Shown piece after piece: positions 40,450 through 53,455 of a stretch of 64,000 bases of DNA. Positions within the stretch are counted from its first letter, which is position 1. Every line of letters starts with the position of its first letter. Under the pieces are notes generated by a model. That model did no database searches. It was given only the letters and a program-made list of their open reading frames with translations, and was not told the origin of the DNA. This DNA comes from Lates calcarifer (lineage: Eukaryota > Chordata > Actinopteri > Centropomidae): positions 2,519,059 through 2,583,058 of the forward strand of contig NC_066850.1 of assembly GCF_001640805.2 (NCBI RefSeq). Reading direction: 5' to 3'. Made by a program: the position numbers and the translations under genes.

Positions 40450-40615
40450 GTGCCAGCCGCACGCCAGCGCCGGCTGCCTGCCTCGGTCCCCGTGGGTCGG
40501 CCCGACGCTCCTGAGCAGGCTCTTAAGCGGGATCTGTGATGTTGCCATCAACCTCTCCGCGCTGACAACACACTCTGTGGTTGTGACGGCTGCGAGCCCA
40601 GTCCCGTCCCCGAGC
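40450..40615. other. Small CpG-rich patch
   Basis: About sixteen CpG dinucleotides in roughly 165 bases, in a region that is otherwise CpG-poor. Reading frames are open on both strands across it, but neither resembles a known protein. It could be an orphan CpG island, an unrecognised exon or a younger insertion. Confidence 0.5.
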
Positions 40616-42789
40616 ATCTGTTCTGTCCTCTCACTTGCTGGCTGGTTTCTGCCTGTCACACCAGATCCCATCTACATGCATCTGTGTTTCTGCCTTTGTA
40701 CCTGTCTACATATGTAACTGTTCCTGTCCTTAGTGCTCTCTGTTGGTGTCTCTCTCTCACTCAATGTTTGTATCTGAATCGTGTTATGTCATCAGTTAGT
40801 TTACTTGTCTGAAGTGGTCACTCACACTTAAAGGTTGTTGATTTCAACACTGTCATCTCGGGCCCGCACACTCTGTGCTTCTCTTTGCCGCCAGCAAATG
40901 CTCTGCTCATTTTCAACCTCTCCTGTAAATCTGCCTTACATACAAAGCCTTACATGCCTATATTCAACTTTTTTGTCAATTCTACAGTATGTGAATGCTG
41001 TAAAGGGCTCATCCTGCTCATCCTCAAATCCTTCAAATCCTGATGATGCAAGTTTTTGAAGAACCGTAGCAAGAAAGAGTCAGTTTCATCCACAGATCTC
41101 TAATTATCCTTTTCATCAGATACAGCAGAGAAACCTGAAAACTGAAAGCAGTTTTTCTCACTCAGCTTGTGACTGTGCCAAGTTTTGGGCTGGTGAACAG
41201 AGCCTGCCTGTTTTATCCAGAGGGTATTGATAGGTGTAATGGTGTATATAAACCAGAACATTAAGAGAAGATTGGAAATCAGTAAAGTAGTCGTTCAAGA
41301 AAACGGCCAGAATCTCCCTAATTGTAGGTTTGTAGCAGATAATAAATCATTGGTTTTGTAAAGTGAGCTGTCATTATTACCAAATAAGCCTCTGCAGGTT
41401 ATAAAAGATCCTGGTGTGAAGTGTAGGGGTCTTGATCATCTTGAAAAGACCACATATTGCAATAATTATTGCCTTTTTGTTCATTATGCTGTTGATTAGA
41501 TGCCCACTTACCAAGATAATAATTATCTGATAGTAGGTGTTGATTCAAGTCATTCACTAATTTCCAGCTAAATTATAGTTTGGCAGGGCTTCAACCACAG
41601 AGGCATCTAAAGATCAATCAGTGGTTTGTGTAATTATATTAACCACCCAAGGGAAAATGTAGTTTCTGTCAAAAATTGGTGTTACAGTATATATTGTGCA
41701 ATATTTTGCATAAATTAACAAGCATAGAAACTGAACACCAGCATTAACAGATCATGCTGACAGTCCTTTATGGCTGTGATATGTGTAAATGCCTTAATCA
41801 ACCTGCACCTTAACAGAAACTCAGGTGTAAAACCTGACCCAACCTTTCTGACTCCTGAGTCAAACCTGAAAATCAAGAAGGTGACGAACCGTCATGGTTG
41901 AGGTTCACCCTGGATCTCGCACACTGTGCACAGAAAACGCACAGTACCGGGAGTAATTTTTGCGGGCACTCGGCATCCAACAAGGAAGAGGGAGGGGTGG
42001 TGAGGGGCAGGGGGCTGAGCTATGCAGCCTCCAAATAATGAGGAAGGAATGAATTCAGTTGGGATTTCTAATTCTGCCAGACTGTGATTAATCCCATCAG
42101 TAAACAAAGCAGAGGTCATCGTGTTTTGGAGAACTCCAATTAGAGAGTAATCAGTGCTAATCAGACAAGCTGCTCACCGGCATCTTGGTGATTTCGGCAG
42201 TAAAGGGCTCTCTAGTGAATAGTCTGCCCTCCACACTGAGAACGACCGACCCACACTCTGTGATCCTGTGTTAAGGGAGTGGGAGGCTGAAGAAAGAAAG
42301 GAGGCTAATTAGCGCTGCCATTCATTAGCGACTGTGTGTGATGTGTGCTTGGGTGGGCTACTGAAATGTGAGTGTGGATCTGATGTGGCAAGTGAGCTTT
42401 AAGTCAGTGTGTGCACGACGTGTCCGTGTATAAGCGCAGGTACAGTTATGTCTGTTGTCTGTCTTATGTAAGAGTCAAGACTTAGGGACAGTCGTTTGGT
42501 TAGAGATCACCACAGGGCACGCTGCTGCTGCAGATGTAAATGAACAGTGACTCACTGTTTTCCTCTACTGTCCAGCCTTGAATCATAAAACTTGCCTTTG
42601 CATTTGATGCCAACTTTCAAGGTTAAAGGCCCGGCAAGATGAGATTGTTTGCCAATTGATGAGACACTTTACATTTGTAACCAGAGAGAAAATACAATAA
42701 TAACTATGTAGTGTGCTTTGTAGTGAAACCACTGTAAGATGCGTGTCTCGTACATCTAGCAACGCACCATGAGAAATAGTGTCACCTCC

Positions 42790-43032
42790 GCTGTTAGCTT
42801 AGACAAGAAATAACCCAGCACCATGTAAGAATTTTCACACTTCAGTTTTTGTTTGGATAAGATATGAAATCAGATATAACATGATATTTAAAAGTGACTA
42901 TTTCCCCTAGTTTCCAGCATTAATGCTAAGCTAAGCTAACAGTCTCATAGCTGAACACCAAAAAAATCTTGTCAGACTCTTGGCAAGAAGTTGAATGAGC
43001 ACATTTCTCAAAATGTTGAATTATTCCTTTAA
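42790..43032. repeat. Common percomorph interspersed repeat (GCTAAGCTAAGCTAAC type)
   Basis: Blocks in order: CAAGAAATAACCCAGCACC, ACACTTCAGTTTTTGT, ATATAACATGATATTTAAAA, TTTCCAGCATTAATGCTAAG followed by CTAAGCTAAC, a CTCTTGGCAAGAAGT block, and CTCAAAATGTTGAATTATTC ahead of a CTTTAA end. I recognise this order from a high-copy repeat in spiny-rayed fishes. The copy is diverged and noncoding. Its family label is not certain. Confidence 0.7.
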
Positions 43033-46000
43033 TAGGTATGATTTCCTGTTGGTGGTTCATGCACATCAACATCACACTCGTCTTTCTCCCTCTTCCTCTC
43101 TCTCTATTTTCTCTGTAGCAGCCCGATTGGTCCGCGGGGAGCACTAATCAAATAACTCGCAGCTGCCATTTCAGCCATTTCGGTGGAATACACACAGATG
43201 CTGGGTGTGCTCCCTCCTGTCCTATCAGACCAAACAGTGATGTAAGGCTTTACTCATCACTATTACCTGTCTCAGCATTGGAGACGTTTATAGGCCGAGG
43301 AGTGCACCACAATAATGAGTTTGTGTTTATTGCTAACGTGTTGCCAGTAGAAATGGCAGATCCTAAGTGATTTGCGAGTTTAATTCCTCCACCTGGCCCT
43401 CTGATGGCCTATTGTCCCCCCCACGCCCCAATATACATAAATGACATGTTAATGACTCGTATGGTGATAATGGCTTCCGTGGGCACTGATTTATTGGGTC
43501 CATTCACGCCTCAAGGTTATCTGTGAATCATACTTCTGACTACGAGCGGATACTTCAACAAAAATCAATAAGCACTTTTGAGTTGTTTTAAGTTTTTCAT
43601 CTGTCAGACAAAATTGCAGGATTTAGTTTTGTCTTGAGACTTGGGGACGGTTTCTGATCAATGTTCATTATGTCATTGACATGTCTCTGTTGCTTTCAGG
43701 AGCTCTTTGTCTTCATCCTGAGAAAAGTGTAGTTAGGTGACCCAACATGCTGCAACACTAACTGCTTCTCATGGAGAGGCAGTTTCATGTTCCTCGCATT
43801 TTATTAACGTTGCACAGCAAAATGAATTCATTTTCATAGTTTTTATTCAATTGAAAGTTCTAAGAGAGGAATCAAAGGGCAAAGCCACAAACAATTTGCT
43901 GACATTGTCCTCTGTTCCTTTCTTGTTCTGTCATGTTTGCAAAATCCCTTGCCTAAAAAGAAGTGCTGTTTCGGGGCAGTAGACTTGGCTCCTTTAAAAG
44001 AAAAAAGCACAACTGAAGCCCCTTTGCCTAAAAGATTTATTTAAAAAGAATGTGCCCTCCTCTTGGCTAGCACAGCCTCCAATTAGCATCTAGTTAAGCT
44101 ATTTGGAAGAACGTTACTGTGGAATTTGAAGGCAGTCCATTGGGAAAGTCTTTCTCGCTGAGGGAAGAAAGGAATCCTTATATCCTCCTTAATTAAAACA
44201 TGATTTACGCTTAGTCCCAGCTATGAAGTTGCCTTTGATGGTTCTTTTGTCAATTAAAAGTAAGTCCTACGGAAGATTACATAGCACTCATTACAAGCAG
44301 GTTATTCTCAAGGACGTGCAAGTTCTGGCTTTTAAGTAAAGGGGCTGCCGGGTGGGTTAGTGCAAGGACACAAAAGGGGAACTCACAAAAACGAATAAGA
44401 TTTCATACTTTCTGCGTTACATAACTCTTCTATTGAGGGCTGGTCTCTGAAGAGTCACACTGCGCCCCCCCCCACGGCATGCAAACAAAAGTAGACGTCT
44501 CGTTGCTGTCGTCAGATGCGTGCCTCGGTGTTCCTCCTTCATGTAACAGACCCGGCTGTTATCAGCTGAATCCTGGGCTGCACATCTGCCAAAGTCCTCC
44601 ACGCTCCATTTACGCCCCACCATCGAAACACCAATACAACACTTATGCACTTCAAAAAAAATCTCTGCCTGCCTGCAAGAGAAGGGCAGCATGAATATTT
44701 AACAAGGAAACTGCTTTTAGATACTCAGAGGCAAAAAAAGGGGGGCGGGGGGGCATGGCTGGTCTAAATGTCTTTACCTGATGAGACTGAGGCAAAGAAC
44801 AAGCACCCAGCTACCCTCCAGTTGCCCTAAAGCTGTATCCAGGACATTCATTGGCCCTGACGGAATAAATAGTATGTCAGGGCATTTAGCGGAGCGCTGG
44901 AGGTGTTCTTCCCTTTTGAAATTCAGCAACAGAAGCTCAAAAAATAGTATCATGTCACCAAGGTTTATCTGGATCAGAGAACTTCATACACTTTCCTGCA
45001 ATAAATCTTCCATACACGCCTCATACTCCTAATGGAGAGGCTGAAACCAATCCTGAACTGTTCCTCTTTCCACACTTTTTTCCCCCCACACTGGCTTTAA
45101 TTGCTGTTCCAAAGTTGCCGTTAGGTCAGACAAGAGAAACTCTATGAGCTGTTCAGTATTTGACTGCGGATTCAATATTGCTAATTCCCCTTTTGGCCCA
45201 GAGAAAACAGTGCGCCATGATTTAGGCTGACAGCCCAACAGCAGAGTATATATTTGAATGAGACAGTAAGATATAAGACCCCCCCCTCTCCTGACATTAG
45301 TCACCTCACACCCTTACAATCTGTCTAATACAGCTTCATTGCTTCCTGAGATTGCCTGGTCACAACTGCCCCCTCCCTCCACCTCTGTCTGCAGGTTGTA
45401 GGTGTAGAAAGAAATGGAAATCGACAGGATCAAATGGGATCAGTTATTAAATCTGCTGTTTGACAGAGGATGTTGTTGAGGTGGGTGGGCAGAGGAAGAG
45501 AGAGGGAGAGAGAAGCTCTCCTTTTGTGGGGTCATGTCTTTCACAGCTGGAGAAAAACTGAAGATTTGTGTGCTCAGGTGGGTGAAAAAAACACAAACCA
45601 GGCAGTGGCACGATTGACAGTTTATTTAAGAGGCCATTACCCTTACATACACTGCTTTGAAAAGGCACACAAACGCGTTGCCATTCAAGGCCCCAAGGCT
45701 CTGGCGCTCCTAGCATCCACACTACTAAAAGATACCAGGCCAACACTTCTCTAATGAAAACATTTACCTGCAGATCATTTCAAGAATGGGAGCTCGGTGT
45801 TGCTAGTTTTATTTCATGCTGCTCTGCTAATAGAACCAGGAGAAATACTGGGATCCTGACAGCTTGACCTTTTTGAATTTCATGTCGGTCTTATGGAGGC
45901 ACTTCTTACTGTAAATTACTAAGAAATTGTACATTAATCATATTCTGTGTACTGTTTTGTGGTGTGGAACGGCAGCTTTGACAGTTTGAACAAATGATGA

Positions 46001-46634
46001 AAATAAAGTGGAGGGACAAAGCCAAACGATAAACGACATCTCAGCAAGCACCCTTTATTTACCTGCATGGGTTTTGTTACGTCACCTCATAATTTGGCAA
46101 TTTAAAGAAAAAAAAAATGTTTCACATTAATGTTACTTCCTTCCAATTAGCTTCTACACCTTTTTGCATTTTACACAGTGCAAGTCATGTTTTGTTTTAG
46201 TTGATTTTAAAAAAAGTTCTTTCCTAAAACAGCATAGAAGTTTAGCTTTTAGCAAATGTTTCTGAAACAGCAGGAGAACTATTTTCAGCCGCGGATGAAT
46301 TCACATCAACTTAAAAAGAATGGGCTCTTCAGTGTATTTTTAAATGATTGTCTGTGGCATACAGGAATACAGTGTATCAGGTATAAAGTAGAATATGGAA
46401 TATGACCAGACTTAATCATTTATTTTGAGAAATACAAATGGTTTTATGTTGCGTAAGATCCTGATCATTGTAAGGAACTGTGCAGCATCAAGGCTAGGAC
46501 TGGAATCAAAGAGCAATAACTTACAATGTGAGCTGAGAGACTTATCCAAAAAACTGCTCACATGGAAAAAAGTAAGTTTGGACCTGACATCAGTCAGACA
46601 CCATATTTCACCCCAACATCAAGTACTTTACCCT

Positions 46635-46690
46635 TTTTGGGCAGCAGGGTGGCAGAGTGAGTGCTCAGCCTGTCCATCAACCTGAAAGCC
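46635..46690 (+). repeat. Possible remnant of a fish tRNA-like repeat
   Basis: GGGCAGCAGGGTGGCAGAGT followed by GAGTGCTCAGCCTGTC resembles the GGGCGGCACGGTGGCGCAGT start of a widespread fish repeat. Only about 55 bases match, so the call is weak. Confidence 0.25.
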
Positions 46691-48789
46691 TAAGATGAAG
46701 CCTCCATGACAACAAGGTTCCACACTGCTGAAGCATCCTTCAGTTCCATCAGCTCCACAAGGGCTGTCCGGTAGCTGTCCTGACCTTTGATGTCCCTGTT
46801 AAAGTCGGAAACCTCTTTCAGGACCTGAGGAATATCACAAACTAGCGGATCCCTCCTGCAGGTTTTCTTGCTCTTTTGTTCTGTGGCATTCAGCTGGGTT
46901 GGACGGAGGACAGGGCACTGAGTCAGCACAGCCAGGCGGCCGCTGCGAGGAGCTGATTTAAACCACCGCCGAACCGGGGCTCAACTTTCATTAGCCGTTG
47001 TCATTATTCCCCGGCCGCTGTCTGACAGATGGCATTGTGGGATATCGGATTTTATGGCAGGTCATCTTTCATATCCAATTTCTTTTCCCATTTGATGAGA
47101 AGTTCTCGCTCCAGTCAAATTCATTTTGCAGTTTGAATATTGATCGAACTCTGCACTCTCTCTCTTTCGCCTACCCCACTCTCTCGTACTCTCTCTGTCT
47201 CTTTTCCATACCGACATCTACTGCGAGTCTCTTAAGACTTAATGGTCTCTTGCTCTTGGCGCCCGCTCTCCAACACTGGTGTTTGTCTCTCTAATGTACA
47301 GTGAACCGCCATGAAAAAACATGAATGAATGTGAGGTGAATTTAGAAGTCAATTAATAACCCAGCATTTATCAATTCTCAATTTTCAAGTTTGCATTAAT
47401 ACAATCATTCCCTATAATTACTGTAGGGCGTAATTACCAGAGTACATTTAAATAAGATTGAATTAGTAATGCAGTACAAACAAGTCTAATGCCATATAGG
47501 AGCACAGTGGGGCTATAGTGCTGCTCTGCCTAATCTATTATATCAGCAAATCCTTTGAGGGCTGTTGAAATTAGCTTTGGCCTCACCCTGAAATAAATTG
47601 ATGGCTTTTGAAAGGCACCGTCCGTCTCACAGCCACTCCACAAGGACATTAGGGGTCAAGATCTGGCTCTGATATGGCAGCAGCGAGCTTTTATTCCCTC
47701 TCGTTTTTTCATTTGGCAGACAGGATATAGATGGGGGATCAGTGGAGATATTTTGCCCGTGCAGACGGTGACCTGACAGAACCCTATTCCACCTGTTTGC
47801 ACTGACAGAACCGCTGCTGGAAAATGGCAGACTGTAATGACCCATTAAAAATTCAGTATTTGGTATAATGAGATGATCGTGCCCTGCCAGTAGTGTCTTG
47901 GATCCGAGGAACATTACATAGAGGAGGGAGGGGGGTGGGGGGCACAGCGGCACAATATTACATTCTAACTGATAAAAGGCTGGAAGGGGACTGTAGATAT
48001 AAGTAGGTCTGGTAGATGAATAAGTCTTTATCATGTAAATATGACTTGCTCCAATGAGGCTGGAAAATATGGGGCCTTTGGTCAGAATGAGCTTTGTGTC
48101 ATATTAGTGTAAGTAATGGCTCATTTCTGAGTAACACGATTTACTAAAACAAGACATAAAATGACTTTTTCGGTTAGGCACAGAATGAAACAATCCAACC
48201 TAAAACTCGCAAAGCATGAAGGAACAGATTTGTCTTCGCGAAATATTGCAATTTGAGAGGTGATCAAGCATGAGATAATGGAAATCTCAATCTGGACCTG
48301 TTCATTTCCAAAACCCTTTTTCGCTCTCTGGGGCTACAAAGCAAGCTGTCAGCACGGTGACGCACAAGTGTTCAGAATGCAAAAAAACTTCACCGCTTGT
48401 TTGTTTTTCTGCTCCATCAACTCGGTTCCCACAGAGGTATGTCAAATACGAAGAGTGCTGCAGAGAATTAACATGACTGCCTCTTTTCTCTTTCCCAAAG
48501 CGTGCGTATGTGCCATCACATTAAATCTACACTGAGCTCCCTTTGGTGATAATAGTATCAGTTGCTTTGGACGCCATTTTCCATCACAATCCCATGGGAA
48601 GCTGTGGATCTCCATGGACCAGCAGGGTTAGCCACTCATGGACTCTGGGCAGGGCTGGCAGGAGTCAGCTATAAAGAGCCCCCAGCCAACCTAACAGTGC
48701 ATGAAACACAGAAGCCTCCCTGGTCCACTGGTCCTCCCCAGGGTTAAAGTGAATGGTGAACATCACCAATAGTAGTATATATGTGAGTT

Positions 48790-48808
48790 TGTGTGTGTGT
48801 GTGTGTGT
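48790..48808. repeat. (GT)n microsatellite
   Basis: About nine to ten GT units. Confidence 0.88.
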
Positions 48809-51800
48809 CTGAGGAGCAGAACAGTAATGTCTCCTGCACAGCATCTGTCCAGTTGCCAGGGAGACCTTCATCCCCTCCCTGAGCTGCGATGCGAGACATC
48901 ACAAAGTACGGAACAATGTGGAACCAAGCTGCAATTGGCTGGCAAACGAACCCCCGGCATCGTATCACAGGCGTGACACTGGAGCCAGCTGCCAAAGCCT
49001 GTCGTCACGGGAACCAGGCCTCAAAGGTTCTCCGGAGACACTTTGGCGGAGACGGATAGACAAGAGAGACATGTTTCTCTCTGTGTTCCTGTCTGCATGC
49101 AACTTTGGGCGCTAACCATTGTGTTACGTTTTTAAGCCGCTGCCAGTGTCGTTGCTCCGATCAGCATTTACAGAAGCGTGTTTGCGTCTGCATGTGTAGG
49201 AAGGGGGTGTACCTCCCTTTGTTCTCCACTTTGATTTTGTGCCTTCAATAGAACAACAGCCATGAAAACAATAAGACAAAACAAGAGTAAGAGTCTACAG
49301 ACATGAAAAGCAAATACCACTAGTAAGGCTAAAAATTCAAAATTCCCAGCAACTGCGCAAAACCAGTAAGAAATAAAGGAGCAGTCCAGCTAAATGTACG
49401 GACAAGACAAGCTCAAAAATATGGGTGAGCATCAGTATTGCCTTTTTTATGGCAGATTGCCTGAGCTAGCCATCTGCTTCTTTGATGCCTGTAGTTGCCT
49501 TCTGAGTGCCAGTTTCTTCAGCCTAAGGCGAGATGCTGTCTCAAGGTACATATCTCACTGAGGACCTGAACCTGCCCCTCTGATGGGGAGGAGGACAAGG
49601 CTATTATGCTGCACTTCTGTTCCTAATTCTACTATTTTGACTGTTGTGCTATAATTACTGTGTCCAAATCTGTTTTATGGTAAAACTCAAGGTCTACTTG
49701 CTGACTTATTCTTTGAGGGAAAGAATCCAAGCAGCGATGAGGAATCTGCTGAGAGAACTAATCCCCCTCCGTAATAAACTACATGAATATTAATCACGGT
49801 TAAATCAGCCACAGTGAAAATACAGTATAGCACAGGAGGAGGCTGGTATGATGCAGAGAGGATTAAATGGCGTAGCAGCCATCTTAGCATGGTAAAAGCG
49901 AGAAGTGTGAGTTTATAATGGCAGCACTGTGCACCTGAGTGAATATGATACCCACACAGCTGTGAGTGAGCTAATAATGGTAAAGGATGAATGAAACAGT
50001 GGATGCCAATCAGCAGCTCAAGCATGACTTCAGTGCTATGCTGTATTTCATAATAGATTTAGTTTGCTCAGTAGCCATGGAACTGTAAAGACTAATTTTC
50101 TTGGTACGATCAGCGAGGTTGTTACTCTTGGTCAAATCAAATGTTAGAAGTTTGGAGTTGATCAAATGCCTTGTAAGAGGGAATATGCATTTGAAGATAA
50201 AAGTTGGGTGCTCTTATTTTGATCTCAAGTGCTCTTTGATTAGTTGTGTAATTTTTGATGTCAATGTTAATTCAAAACTATGCTTTAATTGAGAATCCCA
50301 GGATAAATACATATATCAGAGTATTGCCATTGCCTGTGAAAGTGCTGTTATATAGTTAAGTTGAAAGCCAACAATTTGAGTCAAACTCTACAGTTCTTGT
50401 CACTTAACTCCCACCAGTTTTTTTGTTTTAGACCACCAACTTGACTTCATACCTGTCACTCACATGTCAGAAACAACAAAAGAAAAAAAGAACATTAAGA
50501 GTTGACGAGTAACACATTTTTCCCCCTGCTGTTTTGAGCAAATGTAACACTCATCAAAGGAATATGTAATTGCAAACAGTTTTAAGATGAATTTGACCTT
50601 TCAAATCATTCTTAAATAAATCAGACTGTTAAACATGTTGCAAATCTACACAGCCATAAATTATTGTTATGTCTCAGCCACATTTCCGCACACCTCAGCT
50701 CTCTTTTTCTATACCGTAAAGATTCAGGAGAAGTTTTTGAACTCGGGTTCAGCCATCGATAAAGACACTTCCTTTTGGGCTGTGAGTCATTTAGTGAATT
50801 ACAGAAAGCCCAACCGTTAAATGTGTGGGAAGATCATCTGGCATTTGCATAGAGGAATATTAATAGGGGCCATGGCTAACTTCACAGGGTTTTTTTCATT
50901 TAGAAAATTGGCTCGTCCACTGAGGTGCTTTTGAAAATGGCTGCCAAGCCTCAAATAATTAGGCGGTGGTAAATATTTCATGATAGAGTGATTTTAACGG
51001 TCCTAAAATCTTTGTCAGCTTCATAACTAATGCCAAAATAATGAAGTGACTGCTTTGTGGGTGATAAATAATTAGATCTTACACTGGAAGAGGGGCAGTG
51101 AATTCTTTAATGTTACTGTCAAAAGGGTGTGTTTGAGCATGAAGTCAAACAGAGACAGGAAGCATTTTGATATCAAGGACAATTTTGTAGCATGCTGTAA
51201 ATGGATTTTGGTAGGCATGCCAATCGATATCTCGCCACAGCAATGGCTCTCATATGAAGCATAAACAACAGATGTGTGAAATAAATTGAGCATTTGATGC
51301 ATGTAGGCGTGGGCATAAAACCACTTGCGTTGCTGCATTTGACTCAGCCACATCTCTGATGGAAGCGCCACCCAAGTTCTTTTGGACCTGTGCACCACCT
51401 GACAGCTTGAGAGGAGGCTCTGGGCCAATAACCAAAGCTGATTTAGAGCGTGATTCACTTTGTGTGCAATTTTTCTAATTCCACGTGAGCTGCTGAATTG
51501 AGCCCCCCCAAATGCCTGCTTTCGATTATGGTCACCTTAGCTGACTAGTAGGGAAAAGTAGGGTAAGCAAGTGTTCACTCTTTTCCTTCTCTTCCCATGA
51601 CTCATCTCTGCAGAGACAGGTCTCTCTATTAAGATTGATGTATATTAGTTTTTTTTTTTTTTAATTTCGCCTACAGCCGTGGATGTGTTAATGCAGACAT
51701 ATAACCGTATCACACAACTTCTCCTTATCGTCTGTTTAGATATTCACAGCATAACGTAAATGAAGGAGACTGCCCGTGTGTAGCACCCATCCAATTACTG

Positions 51801-53204
51801 TCTGGGATGCTAACGGCTGCCACATGATGGACAGCTGAGCAGCCTGGCAGCAGGGGATCTGAAGCTTGGAGGGGGATCTACAGTGGAGAGTGAGGGGAAA
51901 ATTGATTTCAGTGCTGAGGCAGAACGAGTCAGGTGTAATGGAGGCATGTTGAATTATCTTCAAACAGGAATAGTCACTGGTGATGAACAAATCAGTGACA
52001 CAAACAGTAACACACACGCGCCTCTGGGTGCACTCACCCTGTGTGGTATGAGTCACAGAGGAAGTCTGATATTTTAGAGGCTGGGAAGTAACATAGATGA
52101 GTATTCCCTCTTTGCTCCTTTTCTTCTTTAGGGGGTAAAAAGATGCCACTAAGGGCCGTCTTTTCCAGGACACTTTCAAAGAGGGCACAGTTGGTGGCTG
52201 CTGGCACTGCCATGCAGCGTTGCCCCCTTCCAAAATATGGTGGAAATATTCATTCAGAGCCTGTTGCGAATTTCCAACAAAACCCACTCTCAACATCAAA
52301 CCGGTTTTCTTGGACAAAGATCACAGAAATTCTAGCAATCGCTGAGGATGATTTTAGATGCTAAAAATACAAATTAGATGGAGGAAGGCCCCTGGAATGT
52401 TCTGCGTGATCACAAAATAACAAGGACACACTGTGCCATTGATGCAAACCTCCCAAAAGCAGGCCCAGCCAGTATCATTGAATTGCAGAGCAGCAGTATC
52501 TGACCTGCAGTTACAATCCAGCATGAACCACCCATTGACAAGAGAAGTGAGAGCGCCAGACATTTAGAACTGCAGAGAAAGATGCTTATACAAGTAAGCA
52601 AATGCCACATTTACACTAGTTGTTTCAAATGCCTCATATCTGGATTAAATGTCAGATAAGACCTAAGACCACAGATCTCAGAACTGATTGCAATCCAAGC
52701 CATACATGTTATTTGCTGTGTGGATGATGAAAAGTTTCTGCATGGATAGTTACCACAAGGGGTGGGTGGGAAAAAATGTTTAAGTAATTTAATCATTTAA
52801 AGTTAAGGCACAGATATTCACAGGGAAAGAATGCATGAACCTTCAGAAGTTAAACTAGATTTTGATTTCATTAACAATTAGGATTTTGCTAACAGGTGGT
52901 TAAAATGTGCAAAGAAAACAGTCCCCTAAAAAACAAATCAACAAAAGCTATAGATATATCTTGTTTGCTTTTAGTAACTGCGCTGATTTTTGAACTGTGT
53001 TGTTTATTCTACAGTAATACAATGATACAGTAATACTTTTGCAACAACAGTGACACAAGGATGAAGAAAAGGGTTTTTTTGTTCTCCACTGTGAAACATG
53101 TTCCTGATGTAGTATGGGACGGGTACATTTTGGTATTTATGTTTCAAATCAAAACATCTATGAATTTATCTTGTTTTTTTCTCACTTGGAAACAGAGGTA
53201 TCTA

Positions 53205-53455
53205 GCCATGCAGGAAGTCCTGGGTTTTATCTGCTAAGCTTTTGAGATATCCACCTCTGCTGCGTCCAGAATACAATGGAGGTGAATGTTGTTTGTGGAG
53301 CTGAAAGTGCTGAAAAATGACACACAGACTCAGCAGTGTGTCTTTCCATAAAAAGGTCCCTGTTAATCCACAGCTGACGAAATAGCCCTTATATAAAAAC
53401 TATTGATGTTGAGGTCTGTGGATTTCCTGAGCAACCAAGACATTGTCTCTGGTAA
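53205..53455 (+). repeat. Common percomorph interspersed repeat (GAATACAATGGAGGTGAATG type)
   Basis: Blocks GGGTTTTATCTGCTAAGC, GAGATATCCACCTCTGCTGC, GAATACAATGGAGGTGAATG, TTGTTTGTGGAGCTGAAAGT, GAAAAATGACAC, ACTCAGCAGTGTGTCTTTCC and AATCCACAGCTGAC occur in the order I remember for a high-copy repeat of spiny-rayed fishes. Boundaries are approximate and no coding is present. Confidence 0.65.

Noticed and set aside
40396..40717. Overlapping open frames on both strands over the CpG-rich patch, considered as coding
   Set aside because: GC-rich sequence has few stops by composition, and neither frame resembles a known protein. The patch is kept only as a finding.
46690..46929. A 79-codon minus-strand frame with a fairly protein-like composition
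   Set aside because: I recognise no family, it has no clear splice or promoter context, and its length is within chance expectation.
51736..52317. A 193-codon minus-strand reading frame, the longest outside lrrn3
   Set aside because: It has no recognisable domain and an irregular composition. One frame of this length is about what chance gives in 64 kb on six frames.
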